A stretch of 64,000 nucleotides of DNA from Azotobacter vinelandii (lineage in GTDB: Bacteria > Pseudomonadota > Gammaproteobacteria > Pseudomonadales > Pseudomonadaceae), in assembly GCF_001571105.1 (NCBI RefSeq), contig NZ_BCTD01000016.1. One strand, written 5' to 3'. The translations under genes and the position numbers were made by a program. Shown here piece by piece: positions 62,504 through 64,000 of the stretch; the stretch's first letter is position 1, and each line of letters begins with the position of its first letter. Under the pieces are notes generated by a model. The model did no database searches. It saw nothing but the letters and a program-made list of their open reading frames with translations, and was not told where the DNA came from.

Positions 62504-63199
62504 TCAACGCCCGGCCCGCTGTTCGGCGCTCTCGCGATAGGCCCGGTCCAGGCGCTCGCGCACCTGCCGGGCCCAGTCGTCCAGGGCCTGGTAAGTGTCG
62601 CTGGCGCTAGCCTTGACGGAGGGCGAGATCTCGTTGCCGCTGGCAGCGCTGACCGACTGGGCAAGGAGTTCCCCTGTTCTGGCGTTGCGGATTTCGGTCT
62701 CGAAAAAGATTCGTACCTGCTGGTCACGCACACCGGTGAGCTGCATGCCGGCACCGACGAGAAAGCCGATGGGAATGTACTCGGTGGGCTTCAGGTCGCG
62801 GGCGTTGCGGATCAGGCCGGTGATCGCCGGGCGCAGGCGCAGGCTGCGCGTATCGCCGGATTTCACCAACTGGTAGCCGCCGGCCTGCAGCTCGCGGCGG
62901 ATAGCCTGGTCGAGATGGGCCAGGACCTTGGCGGTTTCCTCGCCGCGCTCGGCGATCAACTTCTGGGTGGCGGGGTCGACGTAGTAGCGGGCGGGTTCGA
63001 GGACGATCCGCTTGTCGTAGTCCTGGCGCAGCTTCAGGTCCGGCTTGACCCAGTATTCACTGTTGTCCCAGTACGGGTCCTTGACCAGCCTGCTGTAGTC
63101 GCCGAGAAAGCCCGAATGTCGGCTCTCGGAGGAGGGGACGTTGCTGCAGGCGGCGCCGGCGAGTGCCAAGGCGACGATCATGAGTCTCCAGAAGCACAT
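62504..63199 (-). CDS. DUF3313-type lipoprotein
   Basis: The 231-residue protein has a lipoprotein signal (MIVALALAGAACSNV, acylated Cys near 19) and the DUF3313 pattern: SGFLGDYSRLVKDP, followed later by REELQAGGY-like and LRPAITGLIRNA strands, a hydrophobic IPIGFLVGAGMQL and FETEIRNARTGELLAQSV. DUF3313 proteins are of unknown function and are often found in the outer membrane. The ATG at 63199 follows AAGGAAAA on the minus strand; a longer frame upstream is unlikely. Confidence 0.82.
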   Translation of the reverse strand: MCFWRLMIVALALAGAACSNVPSSESRHSGFLGDYSRLVKDPYWDNSEYWVKPDLKLRQDYDKRIVLEPARYYVDPATQKLIAERGEETAKVLAHLDQAIRRELQAGGYQLVKSGDTRSLRLRPAITGLIRNARDLKPTEYIPIGFLVGAGMQLTGVRDQQVRIFFETEIRNARTGELLAQSVSAASGNEISPSVKASASDTYQALDDWARQVRERLDRAYRESAEQRAGR

Positions 63200-63702
63200 G
63201 CTCGATTTTCCTTGGGAGCTTTGAGAAATCGAGTCTAGACCGTCCCCTGGCGGTGTCGGGCAATTCCGACAGGCTGTGTCCCTTAGCACAGTTATATATC
63301 GCATAGCCGACCCCAATGCCTGGCCGGGCATATCGGATTGCCCAGGTGCGGCGCAGCGCCTCCGGTCGCCACGTGTGAGCCTCGGCTAGCCGCACGGGGC
63401 ATAGGCCTGCTGGACCCGAGCGATTGCCGGGGGGCGGTGCGGTACAGGCCGTCGTCGTCCTCTTCGGCTTCCGATCGGTGGCCCGGATGTCCGCCGCCCC
63501 CCTTGATCTTCATCGCGGTACCGGTGCGGGTCCGATACCCGCACGCCGGCAAGCCGAGCCTCTGGAACATCTCGACAGTGGTCTTGAAACACTGAGCGCC
63601 ATCGAATTGTCACTTGCTAAAATGTGAAAAAAGTGTGAAAAAAACGTAAATAACTCGTGAAAATGACATCATTTTGACATTAAGACAAGCCGCAGGCGGG
63701 AA
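63200..63702. other. Non-coding region with hairpin and phased A-tracts
   Basis: No gene is recognised on either strand. It contains a perfect hairpin (GTGCGGGT at 63524-63531 with ACCCGCAC at 63537-63544) and, from about 63617, an AT-rich tract with regularly spaced A-runs. Confidence 0.45.
63617..63690. promoter_or_regulatory. Phased A-tract (probably bent) DNA
   Basis: A-runs at 63619-63622, 63627-63632, 63638-63644, 63648-63650 and 63660-63663 and a T-run at 63672-63675 recur about every helical turn. TGTGAAAAAA at 63623 is repeated at 63634 with an 11-base period. Such DNA is intrinsically curved and a likely target for nucleoid proteins or an upstream promoter element. Confidence 0.5.
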
Positions 63703-63999
63703 ATGACGCTTGCCTCCCATGGCGGTTCTGATTCCGGGTTGCGTTGTTTGGCGTGGGGGTATCGATCCGTAGCGGATGCTTTCAATCGTGTTGGATGGAG
63801 GCTATCCGACTGGAAACGGTCGGTCCGTGCACTGTTTGCTCACCCGCTGATGGCTGGGGCGAATTTACGCCGGGCGCGGGAAAGGATCGCCGCATGCAAA
63901 GCCGAGGACGGAAAAGCTGTTCGAGTAGTCGACTTTTCCTTCTCCTCTTTCCCGGACAGCCTGCTGGCTGCACATATCGATAAAAACAGGAAGCGATAA
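63703..63999 (+). CDS. Hypothetical protein, 98 residues
   Basis: The frame starts with ATG after GGCGGG and ends just before the window edge. It has an Arg/Trp-rich body (VGWRLSDWKRSVRALFAHP) and a basic end. No family is recognised and a leader region for a gene beyond the window is equally possible. Its position after the bent DNA slightly supports expression. Confidence 0.3.
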   Translation: MTLASHGGSDSGLRCLAWGYRSVADAFNRVGWRLSDWKRSVRALFAHPLMAGANLRRARERIAACKAEDGKAVRVVDFSFSSFPDSLLAAHIDKNRKR

Positions 64000-64000
64000 T

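Overview
The window is a GC-rich chromosomal segment of a Pseudomonadaceae bacterium. The core gene order (leuCDB-asd-usg-fimV-truA-trpF-accD-folC-dedD-cvpA-purF-metZ, nadK-phosphatase-rhomboid, mexS/mexT-mexEF, hsbA-hsbR-hptB) is that of Pseudomonas. Missing Pseudomonas blocks, namely polar flagellar genes beside fleQ, xcp type II secretion beside the tRNAs and oprN after mexF, would fit Azotobacter or a relative. The genus is an inference.

Layout. 0-7 kb: a TIGR04282/DUF2064 protein, the regulator fleQ placed directly against the HptB signalling module (hsbA, hsbR, hptB), then eda, a thioesterase and dusC. 7-9 kb: a small membrane peptide, the heat-shock gene ibpA with a sigma-32-type promoter, and a LysR regulator divergent from leuC. 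9-27 kb: a long housekeeping run for leucine, aspartate-family, tryptophan, fatty-acid, folate, purine and methionine synthesis, with fimV and truA, ending in tRNA-Val, tRNA-Asp and a terminator. 27-35 kb: a nitrilase-like protein, a PLP enzyme, a DUF1853 protein, nadK, a metallophosphatase, a rhomboid protease and an OprD-type porin.

35.5-41 kb is the most interesting part: a compact island that looks like an undescribed ribosomally made, post-translationally modified peptide (RiPP) system. Two duplicated units each encode a 48-49-residue peptide with an almost identical acidic leader and a short divergent tail ending in Cys. They are followed by an overlapping operon: an isoprenyl-diphosphate-synthase-fold protein, a styrene-monooxygenase-like flavoprotein, an M50 membrane metalloprotease with an N-terminal PqqD-like domain, and a SAM methyltransferase. 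The gene set suggests a peptide that is prenylated, epoxidised or hydroxylated, methylated and cleaved at the membrane. The chemistry is a hypothesis; the gene arrangement and duplicated precursors are seen directly.

41-46 kb: a LacI-family regulator with an operator over its own promoter, followed by a co-directional set (ABM monooxygenase, Tat-type aldo/keto reductase, beta-hydroxyacid dehydrogenase, Tat-type cupin). 46-53 kb: the mexS/mexT-mexE-mexF efflux locus without oprN. 53-64 kb: phoA with an unknown exported protein, a short-chain fatty-acid module (3-hydroxyacyl-CoA dehydrogenase, AtoE) beside a thiolase remnant, an MFS/LysR pair, and a decaying end with an IS3 remnant, two exported proteins of unknown function and a phased A-tract region. 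Several gene remnants (GGDEF protein, thiolase, IS3 orfA) indicate ongoing gene loss.
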